From: Mycetocola sp.
GTDB taxonomy: Bacteria; Actinomycetota; Actinomycetes; Actinomycetales; Microbacteriaceae
Length of the DNA: 60,722 nt
Direction of reading: 5' to 3'
Assembly: GCF_025464835.1 (NCBI RefSeq)
Contig: NZ_JAODMP010000007.1
Span: forward strand, 1 to 60,722
The notes beneath the pieces are model-generated. The model did not search any database. It saw nothing but the letters and a program-made list of their open reading frames with translations, and was not told the origin of the DNA. The position numbers were made by a program, and so were the translations under genes. Of this stretch, positions 27,824-37,518 are shown one piece after another; the stretch's first letter is position 1; each line of letters starts with the position of its first letter.

Positions 27824-28542
27824 GTATTCGTGTTCTGGAGCTGTATCCTCACGACCTCTCGCTCAACGGCGACGTCGGCAACCGCACTGCGCTCGTGCGC
27901 CGCATGCGGCTTGCCGGTATCGACGTGGAGGAGCTCAGCTACTCGCCCGGTGAAGAGCTTCCGGAGTCGGCGGACATCGTCCTTATCGGCACCGGCACGT
28001 CCAGTGCCGTGCGATCGATCGCCGCGGACGTGGCACGCATCGCGCCGACACTCCGCTCCTGGTCGGAGGCCGGGGTTGTAATCGTTGCGGCCGGAGCCGG
28101 TTTCCACCTGCTCTCCACGTCGCTCAGGCTGAGCGCAACCGAGGTCTTCCCAGGCGCCGGCGTGTTCGCCGGTTCCGTCGACAGCAGCTCGAAACGAGTC
28201 ATCACCGAGGCTTTCGCGGTCGACAGCGAATTCGGGCTGCTCATCGGCACAGAGAATCACACCGCGCTGTACACCGGCCGCCCGGACCAGAGGGCCCTCG
28301 GTCGGGTCCGCAACGGTTTCGGCAACGGTGACGGCACGGAAGGCGCCAGGGTGCACAACAGCATCGGCACCCATTGCCATGGGCCGTTCCTCGTGCTGAA
28401 CCCGGTGGTTGCTGACTCCCTGATCGAGGCGGCCGCACAGCGCGCCGGCATCGACTACCGACCGGGACCCCAGCACGCGGATCTCGACGGGGTCGTCGAC
28501 TTGGCCCGGTCCATCCTCCTCGCAAAGGTGCCATCGGCCTGA
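27820..28542 (+). CDS. gatD: GatD-like glutamine amidotransferase homologue lacking the catalytic cysteine
   Basis: A 240-residue class I amidotransferase-fold partner of MurT. The overall GatD layout is clear: a GDVGNRTAL start, GFGNGDGTEG, and a THCHGP block with the conserved His (residue 187). The nucleophile elbow, normally ICGGYQ, reads AAGAGFH here, so residue 92, where the catalytic Cys should be, is Gly. The GGGxDREQ-like loop reads GTGTSSAV. The protein should not hydrolyse glutamine by the normal mechanism. The sole Cys lies before the catalytic His. It is translationally coupled to murT. Annotation as a GatD homologue is firm; function is not. Confidence 0.85.
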   Translation: MSIRVLELYPHDLSLNGDVGNRTALVRRMRLAGIDVEELSYSPGEELPESADIVLIGTGTSSAVRSIAADVARIAPTLRSWSEAGVVIVAAGAGFHLLSTSLRLSATEVFPGAGVFAGSVDSSSKRVITEAFAVDSEFGLLIGTENHTALYTGRPDQRALGRVRNGFGNGDGTEGARVHNSIGTHCHGPFLVLNPVVADSLIEAAAQRAGIDYRPGPQHADLDGVVDLARSILLAKVPSA

Positions 28543-28557
28543 TCCGGCCTCAGCATC

Positions 28558-28591
28558 ACGAAACCGCCGTCCGATCGGGCGGCGGTTTCGT
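28558..28591. terminator. Bidirectional terminator between gatD and dinB
   Basis: A perfect 12-bp stem (28558-28569 with 28580-28591) with a self-complementary internal loop, followed by CGTTTT on the plus strand. It closes the sigA-murT-gatD unit and the convergent dinB gene. Confidence 0.88.
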
Positions 28592-28595
28592 CGTT

Positions 28596-29675
28596 TTACC
28601 AGCCGCTGCGCGTCGGCGTGTGCCGGTCGCGCGCGCCATCCGGCAGAGACATCTCCGCTCGAAAGCCGAGGAGCCGGACCGGGCGGCCGGCCTCGATCCT
28701 GCCGACCAGGTCCAATGCGCGCCAGAGCACGGCCTGACGGTCCGCGGTCTCGGGGATCTTCTTCGTGTAGCTCCTGGTGACGAACGGCGCGTAACGCACT
28801 TTAAGGGTCACACCAACCACTGGGCGTGCCTCGGCTTCGACATCCTGCAGCACGCGCTCGACCAGCTCGCGCACTGCTGCCTCCACCTCGGCCGGTGTCC
28901 TGAGGTCCTGCTGATAGGTCGTCTCCCGGCTGTGTCCGCGAGCCAGCCATGGTGTGTCGTCGACGACGCGCGCTCCCTCGCCCCGCGCGAGCGAGCGGTA
29001 CCACGGGCCCATTCTCGGGCCGAACTCCGCGACCAGGGTCTCGGTATCTGCCGCGGCAAGCTCGGCGACGGTCGTGATAGCGTGCCCCGAGAGGCGGCGG
29101 GACACCTTCGACCCGACGCCCCACAGGTCGATGGTCGGCCGGTTCCCCATCACGTCCAGCCAATTGGCGGCTGTCAGCCGGAAGACGCCGCGCGGTTTGC
29201 CGAATCCTGTGGCGACCTTCGCCCGAACGAGTGTGTCGCCGATGCCCACGCTGCAGTGCAGCCGGGTGCGTTCCAATACCGCTCGCTGCAGGTTTCGCGC
29301 GTACGTCTCGGGGTCTGCGCTGTCGATCCCGAGGAATGCCTCGTCCCAGCCCAGCACCTGCACGGTTGCTCCCGGCTGTTCCCGGAGGGTCGCCATGACC
29401 TCGTGCGATGCCGCCGTGTACGCCTCCGCGTCCACCGGGAGGATTACGGCATCCGGTACCTTGCGGGCAGCGATCCGCAGCGGCATCCCAGAACCCACAC
29501 CGAATGAGCGCGCCTCGTATGAAGCGGTGGAGACGACGGCGCGCTCGGCGAGATCGCCCCGCCCGCCCACGATCACCGGTTTGCCGGCCAGCTCAGGGTG
29601 CCGCAGCACTTCGACAGCCGCGATGAACTGGTCGAGGTCGACGTGCAACACCCACGGAGTGAGCCCAGAATCCAC
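28596..29675 (-). CDS. dinB: DNA polymerase IV (Y family)
   Basis: A 359-residue Y-family translesion polymerase. Palm motifs are present: HVDLDQFIAAVE with the first catalytic Asp, the YEARSFGVGSGMPLR block, and WDEAFLGID with the catalytic Asp-Glu pair; the fingers and little-finger regions follow. No beta-clamp consensus was obvious at the C-terminus, which ends in a short polar tail. The start is GTG; on the minus strand CAGACT sits 6 nt before it. SOS control cannot be inferred: I saw no LexA-type palindrome in the upstream spacer. Confidence 0.9.
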   Translation of the reverse strand: MDSGLTPWVLHVDLDQFIAAVEVLRHPELAGKPVIVGGRGDLAERAVVSTASYEARSFGVGSGMPLRIAARKVPDAVILPVDAEAYTAASHEVMATLREQPGATVQVLGWDEAFLGIDSADPETYARNLQRAVLERTRLHCSVGIGDTLVRAKVATGFGKPRGVFRLTAANWLDVMGNRPTIDLWGVGSKVSRRLSGHAITTVAELAAADTETLVAEFGPRMGPWYRSLARGEGARVVDDTPWLARGHSRETTYQQDLRTPAEVEAAVRELVERVLQDVEAEARPVVGVTLKVRYAPFVTRSYTKKIPETADRQAVLWRALDLVGRIEAGRPVRLLGFRAEMSLPDGARDRHTPTRSGW

Positions 29676-29681
29676 GGGACC

Positions 29682-29687
29682 AGTCTG
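29682..29687 (-). promoter_or_regulatory. -10-like element CAGACT upstream of dinB
   Basis: On the minus strand CAGACT is followed by six bases and the GTG start of dinB. It differs from TANNNT at the first base, so it is weaker than the other leaderless elements here. Confidence 0.35.
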
Positions 29688-29839
29688 TCCGCCGCCCGTA
29701 TTTTTGCATAGGCCGGCGCATGGGCGTACCGCCTCAAAGTCCGGTCGTGAAACTTCAAAGGCATTCGGGCGAACACAAGGGCGCCCCGGAAGCGTCGGGG
29801 CAACGACGGGGCCCTCTCAGCACACCAGAGGACACGAAA
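29688..29839. other. Intergenic region upstream of dinB
   Basis: The spacer between dinB and the terminator of the DUF7455-like gene contains no coding sequence I can support and no recognised regulatory element. Confidence 0.4.
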
Positions 29840-29868
29840 AACCGCCGCCCGAAAATCGGGCGGCGGTT
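29840..29868 (-). terminator. Rho-independent terminator of the DUF7455-like gene
   Basis: A perfect 13-bp GC-rich stem with a 3-nt loop (29840-29852 with 29856-29868); on the minus strand it is followed by a T-run. It lies 30 bp after the stop. Confidence 0.92.
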
Positions 29869-29897
29869 CTCTCGTCCTGGGGCTCAGCCCGGCGAAA

Positions 29898-30140
29898 TCA
29901 GCGCGGGTCGTTGAGGAGTCGGCTGGATTCGTCGTGCCAGCTGTGTGCGATTGCCGACAGCTTCTCCTGATATTTCTTTCCGTGGTGGGCGCAGAACAGC
30001 AATTCGCCGCTCTTCACAACTACCCGGATGTACGCCTGTGCGCCGCAACTGTCGCAACGGTCTGCCGCGGTCAGCTGTGGCTCAAGGGTGTCGACGCTAC
30101 CGTTTCCGACTCGTCCGGTACCGTGTTCTCCTGTTGACAT
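29898..30140 (-). CDS. DUF7455-like small zinc-binding protein
   Basis: An 80-residue protein with the motif DRCDSCGAQAYIRVVV, then LLFCAHHGKKY, forming a CxxC...CxxH-type zinc site. This small actinobacterial family is recurrent beside type II topoisomerase or sigma genes; function is unknown. An ideal AGGAGG sits 5 nt before the ATG, which sets the start rather than a 10-residue longer frame. It is divergent from parE, about 165 bp separating the two starts. Confidence 0.85.
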   Translation of the reverse strand: MSTGEHGTGRVGNGSVDTLEPQLTAADRCDSCGAQAYIRVVVKSGELLFCAHHGKKYQEKLSAIAHSWHDESSRLLNDPR

Positions 30141-30306
30141 GAGCTCCTCCTGACCTTGGTGTTCGAGCATGTGCTGTCACCCAATGAAACCACGCATGGC
30201 CGGATATCTTCCCATCGTGTCGCCTATTTCGCTCTGCGCGTACGGTCAGGGCACCAAATCGTGTCACTTCCGGGCTCACAGGGCCAGATCGGTAGGCTTG
30301 AACATT

Positions 30307-32394
30307 GTGAGTTCCGATTATTCCGCCCGCCATCTTTCCGTCCTCGAAGGCCTCGAGGCGGTCCGCAAACGCCCCGGAATGTACATCGGCTCGACAGACT
30401 CACGTGGACTCATGCACTGCCTGTGGGAGATCATCGACAACTCCGTCGATGAGGCTCTCGGCGGCCACGGCGATCACATCAACGTCGTTCTCCACGAGGA
30501 CGGCAGCGTCGAAGTGCGCGACCGTGCCCGAGGCATTCCCGTCGACATCGAACCGAAGACCGGCCTGAGCGGGGTCGAAGTCGTGTTCACCAAACTTCAC
30601 GCCGGCGGAAAGTTCGGCTCCGGTTCGTACGCGGCATCCGGTGGACTTCACGGAGTGGGGGCTTCCGTCGTCAACGCGCTCAGCGAGAGACTCGACGTGG
30701 AGGTCGATCGCGACGGCAAAACCTGGGCTATGTCCTTCCACCGTGGCGAACCCGGCGTTTTCACAGACATCGGAGAGCCGAGCCCGGACGCTCCGTTCAC
30801 GCCGTTCGAGTTCGGCAGTGAACTGCGGGTCGTCGGCAAGGTGAAGAAGGGGGTGACCGGCTCCCGCGTCCGTTATTGGGCGGATCGCCAGATCTTCACC
30901 AAGGGCGCCACCTTCCAGATGGACGACCTCGTCGCCCGCGCCCGTCAGACGGCGTTCCTCATCCCCGGTCTCGGTCTCACGATCGAGGACAAACGCTCGG
31001 GTGAGACAGCCGATGCCGACACCCACCTTTTCCAGTACGAGGGCGGCATCTCCGAATTCGTAGAGCATCTCGCCACAGACACGCCGGTCACCGACATCTG
31101 GCGGCTCACCGGCAGTGGCACGTTCACTGAAACCGTTCCCGTGCTCAGCGAGAGCGGGGCAATGCTCGCCACGGAACTCGAAAGGACCTGCGAGGTCGAC
31201 ATCGCCCTCCGCTGGGGCACCGGCTACGACACTGTCTCGAAAAGCTTCGTCAACATCATCGCCACACCCAAAGGAGGAACACACCAGCTCGGGTTCGAGC
31301 AGGCTCTGCTCAAGTTCCTCAGGCAGCAGGTGGAGCAGAACGCCCGCCGGTTGAAGGCGGGATCGGACAAGCTTGAGAAGGACGACGTACTCGCCGGGCT
31401 CACCGCGGTACTCACCGTGCGTCTTCCTGAGCCGCAGTTCGAAGGACAGACCAAGGAGGTCCTCGGCACGCCCGCTGCGCGCAGCATCGTCGCGAGCGTG
31501 GTGACCTCCGCGCTGAAGGAACGGTTCGCGTCGGCGAAGCGAGACGACAAGTCCCAGACGGCACTCGTGCTCGACAAAGTCGTGTCCGAGATGAAGTCGC
31601 GCATCTCCGCGCGCGCCCACAAGGAGACCCAGCGACGCAAGAACGCGCTCGAGAGCTCTTCGTTGCCCGCGAAACTCGTCGACTGCCGCAGCAACGATGT
31701 GGCCAACAGTGAGCTCATGATCGTTGAGGGTGACTCGGCGCTCGGCACGGCGAAGAACGCTCGCGACAGCGAATTCCAGGCGTTGCTCCCGATCCGCGGG
31801 AAGATCCTCAACGTCCAGAAGGCATCCGTCTCCGACATGCTGTCGAACGCGGAGTGCGCCGCGATCATCCAGGTGATCGGAGCGGGCTCCGGCCGCAGCT
31901 TCGACATCTCGACGGCGCGCTACGGCAAGGTCATCATCATGAGCGACGCCGACGTCGACGGCGCCCACATCCGAACCCTGCTCTTGACGCTGTTCTTCCG
32001 CTACATGCGGCCGATGATCACCGAAGGCCGGGTCTTCGCTGCGGTGCCACCGCTGCACCGCGTGGTTGTGATGAACAACGGGTCCAAGGCCAACGAGACG
32101 ATCTACACGTACTCCGAGCAGGAGCTGCACGCGCTGCTCGCGAAGCTCAAGAAGACGAACAAGCGATACAAAGAGCCGATCCAGCGTTACAAGGGACTCG
32201 GTGAAATGGATGCCGACCAGCTCGCGACGACGACGATGGACCGCAGGCACCGCACCCTCCGACGGGTGCAGATGCACGACGCGGAACAGGCTGCGCAGGT
32301 CTTCGAACTTCTCATGGGCAACGATGTGGCGCCGCGCAAGGAGTTCATCGTCGAAAGCTCCGACCGGTTGAACCGGGACCGCATCGACGCCTGA
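30307..32394 (+). CDS. parE: Type IIA topoisomerase subunit B (topoisomerase IV-like, ParE)
   Basis: A 695-residue ATPase subunit of a second gyrase-like enzyme. GHKL ATPase motifs: WEIIDNSVDEAL (catalytic Glu and Asn), DRARGIPVDIEPKTG, and ASGGLHGVGASVVNALS. TOPRIM: LMIVEGDSALG, then IIMSDADVDGAHIRTLLLT. The C-terminal RYKGLGEMDADQL block is present. It lacks the gyrase-type insertions seen in proteobacteria. The GTG at 30307 was chosen because TAGGCT (30293-30298) lies 8 nt upstream, supporting a leaderless start; a longer frame to 30169 has no support. It converges on parC rather than forming an operon with it. Confidence 0.88.
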   Translation: MSSDYSARHLSVLEGLEAVRKRPGMYIGSTDSRGLMHCLWEIIDNSVDEALGGHGDHINVVLHEDGSVEVRDRARGIPVDIEPKTGLSGVEVVFTKLHAGGKFGSGSYAASGGLHGVGASVVNALSERLDVEVDRDGKTWAMSFHRGEPGVFTDIGEPSPDAPFTPFEFGSELRVVGKVKKGVTGSRVRYWADRQIFTKGATFQMDDLVARARQTAFLIPGLGLTIEDKRSGETADADTHLFQYEGGISEFVEHLATDTPVTDIWRLTGSGTFTETVPVLSESGAMLATELERTCEVDIALRWGTGYDTVSKSFVNIIATPKGGTHQLGFEQALLKFLRQQVEQNARRLKAGSDKLEKDDVLAGLTAVLTVRLPEPQFEGQTKEVLGTPAARSIVASVVTSALKERFASAKRDDKSQTALVLDKVVSEMKSRISARAHKETQRRKNALESSSLPAKLVDCRSNDVANSELMIVEGDSALGTAKNARDSEFQALLPIRGKILNVQKASVSDMLSNAECAAIIQVIGAGSGRSFDISTARYGKVIIMSDADVDGAHIRTLLLTLFFRYMRPMITEGRVFAAVPPLHRVVVMNNGSKANETIYTYSEQELHALLAKLKKTNKRYKEPIQRYKGLGEMDADQLATTTMDRRHRTLRRVQMHDAEQAAQVFELLMGNDVAPRKEFIVESSDRLNRDRIDA

Positions 32395-32523
32395 GCCACG
32401 CGGTGGGCCTCCGCGGCGAATACACCCACTCTGGACGTACTCACCAAGTGCGCGGGGTGTTTCCGGCCGGAGTAGGTGAATCGGCGGCCGGCATCCGCGA
32501 CGGATGACGCGCGCGCCCGCGCG

Positions 32524-34995
32524 TCAGGCGGTAACGATCTCGCTTCCGATCGACCCGATCACGGAGTCAATGGCGGTTCCGGACCCGTCGCGCCTCGCAC
32601 CGGCATCCGGAAGCGTCCGTGCCGACCCGTCCGCTCCGACCGCATGTGCAGGCGCGGGTCCTGCCCAGGCGAGCGAGAGGCCGTCTTCGCCCTTGAGGAA
32701 GGAGTGGCACCTGACACCCCCTGTTGCTCGGCCCTTCGCGGGGAACTCGGAGAAGAACGACACCTTGACCCTGCCTGGGTCGGTCCCGGGGATCGTGGCC
32801 GACGACACCGAGACCGTCGCGACGACGTTCTCGGCATCGGGGTCGAGCGCACCGAAGAAGACGATGTGAGCATCGGATGGCAGGTTCATTCCGGCGACGC
32901 CACCGGCAGGGCGACCCTGAGGCCTGACTCCCGATGCCGGGAAGTGAAGCAACTGGGCCGCGGAGCTGATGAACACCAGCTCGGCGGTGTCGGGCGCTTG
33001 CGTCGCGCCGACGACTTCATCCGACGGTTTCAGACCGATCAGTTCGAAGTCGGGCTTGTTCGGCCAATCGCCGGGCGTGACCCGTTTGACCACTCCCAGT
33101 CTCGTGCCGAGCGAGATCGGCGTCGTGCTGTCGAGCGACACGAGCGCGAGGATCCGTTCCGCCTTGTTCGGCAGGGCGAGGTAGTCCGCGATCCTCACCC
33201 CAGCAGCGAGTTGGAGAGAGTTGGAGGGGACGACGGGGAGGTCAACGGCTGTGAAACGGATCAGCCGGCCCCGCGACGTGACCGCGCCGATCTCGGCTCT
33301 GGATGTCGTGTCGAGGAACGACCGGACGGCGTCGTGCTTGCTGCGCCGACGGGTGCGCGCCGGCGCCGGCGGCTCTTCGCTGTCGACGAGGTCGACCCGG
33401 ACCGCACGGCCCGTCGTGCTGAGGAACACCCGGCACGCGGTGTCTGCGACCTCCAGCTGGGCCGCCTGGCGCTTGGACGCGGCGGTAGCGATGCTCGGCC
33501 TGGCTTCGGTGAGGAGAGTGCGACGCGGCGTACCGAACCGCTCGGCGACATCCGCCAGTTCGTCAGCAACCTGCTTGCGGATGAGAGCCTGGCTCCCGAG
33601 GAGACGTTCGAGTTCGGCGATCTCCTGAAGAAGCTTCTCGCGCTCGGCCTCGAGTTCGATCCGTGAGAACCGGGTCAGGCGGCGAAGCCGCAACTCGAGG
33701 ATGTATTCGGCCTGGAGCACGGACAGATCGAAGACCTCGACCAGCCGGGTCCTGGCCTGGTCGGTGTCGTCGCTCGCTCGGATGACCTGGATCACTTCGT
33801 CGATGTCGAGGATGGCGATGAGCATGCCTTCGACGAGGTGCAGGCGTTCCTTGCGCCGTGCAAGACGGAACGCAGACCGGCGGGTGACGACATCGATGCG
33901 GTGATCGATGTAGACCTGCAACAGTTCGCGCAGGCCAAGCGTCTGCGGGCCGCCGCCGACGAGCGCGACGTTGTTGATGCTGAAGCCGTCTTCGAGTGGA
34001 GTGTAGCGGTAGAGCTGCTCGAGGACCGCCTGCGGGCTGAAACCGGTTTTGATTCCGATGACGAGCCTGAGCCCGTGCTTGCGGTCGGTGAGGTCGGTGA
34101 CATCCGAAATGCCGCTGAGCTTCTTGCTCGTGACCCCGTCCTTGATTTTCTCGATGACCCGCTCAGGACCGACGAGGTAGGGCAGTTCGGTGACGACGAG
34201 GCCGTTCTTGCGCGCCGAGAGACTCTCGATGCTCACCTTGGCGCGAGTCTTGAAGCTGCCGCGCCCGGTGGCGTAGGCGTCCTTGATCCCGTCGAGGCCG
34301 ACGATGGTTCCGCCGGTGGGAAGGTCCGGACCCGGCACGTACTCCATCAGGTCGTCGAGGGTGGCATCCGGGTGGGAAAGCAGGTGTCTCGCGGCACCGA
34401 CCACCTCGATCAGGTTGTGTGGCGCCATGTTCGTCGCCATGCCAACGGCGATACCGCTCGCGCCGTTGACGAGGAGATTCGGGAACGCCGCGGGGAGGAC
34501 CTCGGGCTGCGTCAGCTGGTTGTCGTAGTTGGGAACGAAGTCGACGACGTCCTCGTCGAGTCCCTCGGTCATCGCAAGAGCTGACGCGTCCAGCCGGGCT
34601 TCGGTGTACCTCGCTGCAGCGGGTCCGTCGTCGAGTGATCCGAAGTTGCCGTGGCCGTCGATGAGCGGAACGCGCAGCGTGAACGGTTGCGCGAGCCGAA
34701 CGAGGGTGTCGTAGATGGCTGAGTCACCGTGCGGGTGCAGCTTGCCCATCACCTCACCGACGACCCGCGCGGATTTCACGTGACCGCGCTCGGGGCGAAG
34801 ACCCATCTCGGACATCATGTACAGGATGCGGCGCTGCACCGGTTTCAGCCCGTCACGGGCGTCGGGGAGCGCCCGTGAGTAGATCACCGAGTAGGCGTAC
34901 TCCAGGAACGACCCTTGCATTTCAACGGATACGTCGACATCTTCGATGCGTTCGGTGAAGTCATCGGCAGGGGGTGGAGTTTGTGTGCGGGGCAT
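32524..34995 (-). CDS. parC: Type IIA topoisomerase subunit A (topoisomerase IV-like, ParC)
   Basis: An 823-residue DNA cleavage/religation subunit. The catalytic Tyr is in AARYTEARL; the quinolone-resistance region is [18 protein letters not shown] with Ser and Asp. Winged-helix and tower domains and the coiled-coil gate (about residues 370-480) follow. In the C-terminal beta-pinwheel the gyrase box (QRRGGKG in true GyrA) appears only as [10 protein letters not shown], so negative supercoiling by DNA wrapping is unlikely and decatenation is the more likely role. ATG start at 34995; it is divergent from the phosphodiesterase-like gene. Confidence 0.88.
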   Translation of the reverse strand: MPRTQTPPPADDFTERIEDVDVSVEMQGSFLEYAYSVIYSRALPDARDGLKPVQRRILYMMSEMGLRPERGHVKSARVVGEVMGKLHPHGDSAIYDTLVRLAQPFTLRVPLIDGHGNFGSLDDGPAAARYTEARLDASALAMTEGLDEDVVDFVPNYDNQLTQPEVLPAAFPNLLVNGASGIAVGMATNMAPHNLIEVVGAARHLLSHPDATLDDLMEYVPGPDLPTGGTIVGLDGIKDAYATGRGSFKTRAKVSIESLSARKNGLVVTELPYLVGPERVIEKIKDGVTSKKLSGISDVTDLTDRKHGLRLVIGIKTGFSPQAVLEQLYRYTPLEDGFSINNVALVGGGPQTLGLRELLQVYIDHRIDVVTRRSAFRLARRKERLHLVEGMLIAILDIDEVIQVIRASDDTDQARTRLVEVFDLSVLQAEYILELRLRRLTRFSRIELEAEREKLLQEIAELERLLGSQALIRKQVADELADVAERFGTPRRTLLTEARPSIATAASKRQAAQLEVADTACRVFLSTTGRAVRVDLVDSEEPPAPARTRRRSKHDAVRSFLDTTSRAEIGAVTSRGRLIRFTAVDLPVVPSNSLQLAAGVRIADYLALPNKAERILALVSLDSTTPISLGTRLGVVKRVTPGDWPNKPDFELIGLKPSDEVVGATQAPDTAELVFISSAAQLLHFPASGVRPQGRPAGGVAGMNLPSDAHIVFFGALDPDAENVVATVSVSSATIPGTDPGRVKVSFFSEFPAKGRATGGVRCHSFLKGEDGLSLAWAGPAPAHAVGADGSARTLPDAGARRDGSGTAIDSVIGSIGSEIVTA

Positions 34996-35070
34996 CCGGG
35001 ATTTTCTAGGGATTGGGTCAGGGGTCCTGGCGATCGGCGGCCGCGTCGCGGTTATGCCAGAATTGCCCGG

Positions 35071-36210
35071 ATGGCCACCATGCTACCCACCGAAAAAGCC
35101 GGAGCCCGAAGCCTTGCCGATGTTCTGCCAAATTCGGCACGCGCGCTGGCAGCGGAACCGAACGATCTGGACCTCCCTCCCGTGCGTTCCGCCGTTGTTG
35201 TCGTCGTCGACGGTCTCGGCCGGTCGCAATTGGCGGCCCGGGCAGGTCACGCCCGGTTCCTGGCCGCTCGACCGCGCGAAGCGATCACCTCGGTCTTCCC
35301 CACGACGACCGCTGCAGCCCTCACGACGTTGACCACGGGCGCCATGCCCGGTCAGCATGGCCTGGTCGGGTACCGCACCCTTGACGCCTCCAACGACCGG
35401 CTGGTGAACCAGCTCACCGGGTGGGACGACGCGATGATCCCGGAAGTGTGGCAGCGGGAGACGACTGTCTTCGAGAAAGCCGCGACCGGCGGCATCCGGA
35501 GCTTCGCCGTTGGTCCGTCGAAATTCCGAACGTCGGGGTTCACCCGCGCGGTGCTGCGGGGTGCAGAATACCGCGGCGCCAACACCATCACCGAGCGATT
35601 CGCCGAAGCCTCTCGGATTCTGGCGAGCGGTGAACCGTCGCTTGTCTACCTGTACATTCCCGAGCTCGACAAAGCGTCGCACTCGTATGGTTGGGAATCC
35701 CCGCAATGGCTCAGCGGCCTCGAGGCCGTCGATGCCGAACTGCAGGCGTTCCTGAAGGTCGTTCCGCCGCGGGTCGGTGTGCTCGTCACCGCCGATCACG
35801 GTTCGGTCGACGTGCCGCATCGGGCGCATGTGCTGTTCGACCAGGCGCCGGAACTCATCGATGGCGTCAGGCACGTCGGCGGCGAACCCCGGTGCCTGCA
35901 CCTCTACCTCGAGCCGGGAGCGACGGATGCCGATCGCCTCGCCCTCGCGACACTCTGGGAGCAGAGCGAGGGGGAGCGTGCCTGGGTTGCGCCCCGGCAG
36001 GAAGCGATCGCCGCCGGGCTCTTCGGAGACGTGCATCCGGATGTGCTCCCGCGTATCGGCGACGTTCTCGTTGCCGCCCGCAAACGCATCGTCTACTACG
36101 ACTCGCGACCCGTCGACCAGGCGGCACGGAACATGATCGGGCAGCACGGGTCGCTCACCGCGGATGAACGGATCGTGCCGCTCGTCCGGCTCGGAGCGTT
36201 CGAGCTCTGA
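35071..36210 (+). CDS. Alkaline phosphatase superfamily protein (nucleotide pyrophosphatase/phosphodiesterase type)
   Basis: A 379-residue type I phosphodiesterase/nucleotide pyrophosphatase-fold enzyme. Metal and nucleophile sites: VVDGLGRS (first Asp), [15 protein letters not shown] (nucleophile Thr), [10 protein letters not shown] (Asp and His of the second metal), TADHG (Asp and His). No signal peptide or membrane helix, so it is cytosolic. Substrate unknown; family members act on nucleotide or phosphonate diesters. The ATG at 35071 fits a -10-like CAGAAT ending 8 nt upstream; a longer frame overlaps the parC promoter. Confidence 0.82.
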   Translation: MATMLPTEKAGARSLADVLPNSARALAAEPNDLDLPPVRSAVVVVVDGLGRSQLAARAGHARFLAARPREAITSVFPTTTAAALTTLTTGAMPGQHGLVGYRTLDASNDRLVNQLTGWDDAMIPEVWQRETTVFEKAATGGIRSFAVGPSKFRTSGFTRAVLRGAEYRGANTITERFAEASRILASGEPSLVYLYIPELDKASHSYGWESPQWLSGLEAVDAELQAFLKVVPPRVGVLVTADHGSVDVPHRAHVLFDQAPELIDGVRHVGGEPRCLHLYLEPGATDADRLALATLWEQSEGERAWVAPRQEAIAAGLFGDVHPDVLPRIGDVLVAARKRIVYYDSRPVDQAARNMIGQHGSLTADERIVPLVRLGAFEL

Positions 36211-36289
36211 GCGTACTGCCGGCCCCCTGTGTCGCCGGCAGCGCCTATTCGCCACGGGTGACCGTCAGGGCCCGGTGGTCGAACCGCCT

Positions 36290-37318
36290 CTAGTCGTCGT
36301 CAGACTTGGCGCCGAAAACGATCTCGTCCCATGAGGGCATCGCAGTGCGCCCGCGCTTGGGGCGGGCGGACGCGCTCGGGATCACCGGGGGAGTCGGTGG
36401 CTCACCGGGCCGCTGGCTGTCGATGTCGAGAGGCACATCGGCGGGGCGGGGGGAGGGTCGGGCAGAGCTGTCATCGACCGGGCGGTGCGCTGATTCACGC
36501 TCGCCACGGCGCTTGCGCAGCGCTTCGAGCAGATCCGCCGTCTGATTGGACTGGCCGTTGCCGTCCTCTGAGCGGTTGATCGCCGCCGCAGCTGCGGCCT
36601 TCGATGAGGACTGTGGTCTCGCCGCGATCTCGATGTGAGGGGAGAGGTCACCGCTGTCTTCAGACGCACGGAAGTTGAAGGCTCCGCTGTCGAACCGGCT
36701 GTCATCTGGGTGGGCGTCCTCGCGATCAACCGCTCGCAGGCGCGGGATGAGAGCCGTCGGGAGTTCGCCCTGCTTCGACAGGGTCACCGCTTCGCTGTTG
36801 AGCGGGGCGAGCGCCTGCCTCTTCGGCTCGAAGCTCCAGCGCGCATCGTGCTCGATGTTCGACGCCGAGAACGACAGCTTCACGGTCCAGCCACCGCTGG
36901 CTTCCTTCCAGCTCGTCCACCGCTCGTCGCTGGCACCGAGCGATTCGAGCCTGGCGCGGATAGCTGCCCCGAAGGTCGAGTCGTCCTCGTCGGACGACGG
37001 CTCGATGGCCGTCAGGACCTGGACGCTCAGCGCGGCGCCGACGATGTGCTCACGCTCAGCGAGCACTGGACCCTCGAACCGTTGGATGTAATCAAGGTCA
37101 GCGCCGGTCAGGGTGGCGACCTCTTCGGCCGACATTCCCGAACGGATGTGGGCCTGGACCTCGCGCGGGCTCAGCTTGGGGCCGCTCGTGGGCTCCTGAC
37201 GGCTGCGGCGCACGTGCGACTGGAGCACGTCGTCGATGAGGAGACGGAAGCGCTCCCCACTTTCGGTGGCCGCGATGAGCGCGCCGTCCTCGACACCAAT
37301 GACTTTCAAGTCGTGCAT
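36290..37318 (-). CDS. sepH: Cell division regulator SepH (DUF3071)
   Basis: A 342-residue SepH-type protein; in Streptomyces and Mycobacterium SepH binds FtsZ and stimulates its assembly. Residues 1-35 begin MHDLKVIGVEDGALIAATESG, followed by the helix-turn-helix part around LSPREVQAHIRSGMSAEEVATLTG (about 58-81) and DLDYIQRFEGPVLAERE. The C-terminal third is disordered, Pro/Ser/Arg rich, ending with a conserved MPSWDEIVFGAKSDDD tail. A GAAAGG ribosome-binding site before the ATG at 37318 decides the start over a longer frame. It is divergent from the DUF4193 gene. Confidence 0.92.
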   Translation of the reverse strand: MHDLKVIGVEDGALIAATESGERFRLLIDDVLQSHVRRSRQEPTSGPKLSPREVQAHIRSGMSAEEVATLTGADLDYIQRFEGPVLAEREHIVGAALSVQVLTAIEPSSDEDDSTFGAAIRARLESLGASDERWTSWKEASGGWTVKLSFSASNIEHDARWSFEPKRQALAPLNSEAVTLSKQGELPTALIPRLRAVDREDAHPDDSRFDSGAFNFRASEDSGDLSPHIEIAARPQSSSKAAAAAAINRSEDGNGQSNQTADLLEALRKRRGERESAHRPVDDSSARPSPRPADVPLDIDSQRPGEPPTPPVIPSASARPKRGRTAMPSWDEIVFGAKSDDD

Positions 37319-37518
37319 GATCAACTGCCTTTCAGGCTGTGATTTGTTCCTCAAATGGTGCCACGGCTTACCCGTTTCTTTGGGAATACCGTGGGCGTGC
37401 CGCGGGTTCAGGTTTGCGGAAGTGCATGCGAACCGGTTCCGGTTTGCTATTCCCCCCGAAAACGTGCAAACTATCGCCGCCGACAGCGATCGGACGACAA
37501 CATAAGAAGTGGATGGAC

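Noticed and set aside
29720-29914. Plus-strand ORF of 64 codons downstream of dinB's start region
   Set aside because: It runs through the terminator hairpin of the DUF7455-like gene and has no coding character or ribosome-binding site.
30400-32277. Long minus-strand ORF (625 codons) inside parE
   Set aside because: Same explanation: parE has complete ATPase and TOPRIM motifs; the antisense frame lacks homology features, start and ribosome-binding site.
30307-32394. Intein or insertion in the second GyrB-like gene
   Set aside because: Length (695 residues) and uninterrupted motif order match an ordinary ParE; no intein splice motifs seen.
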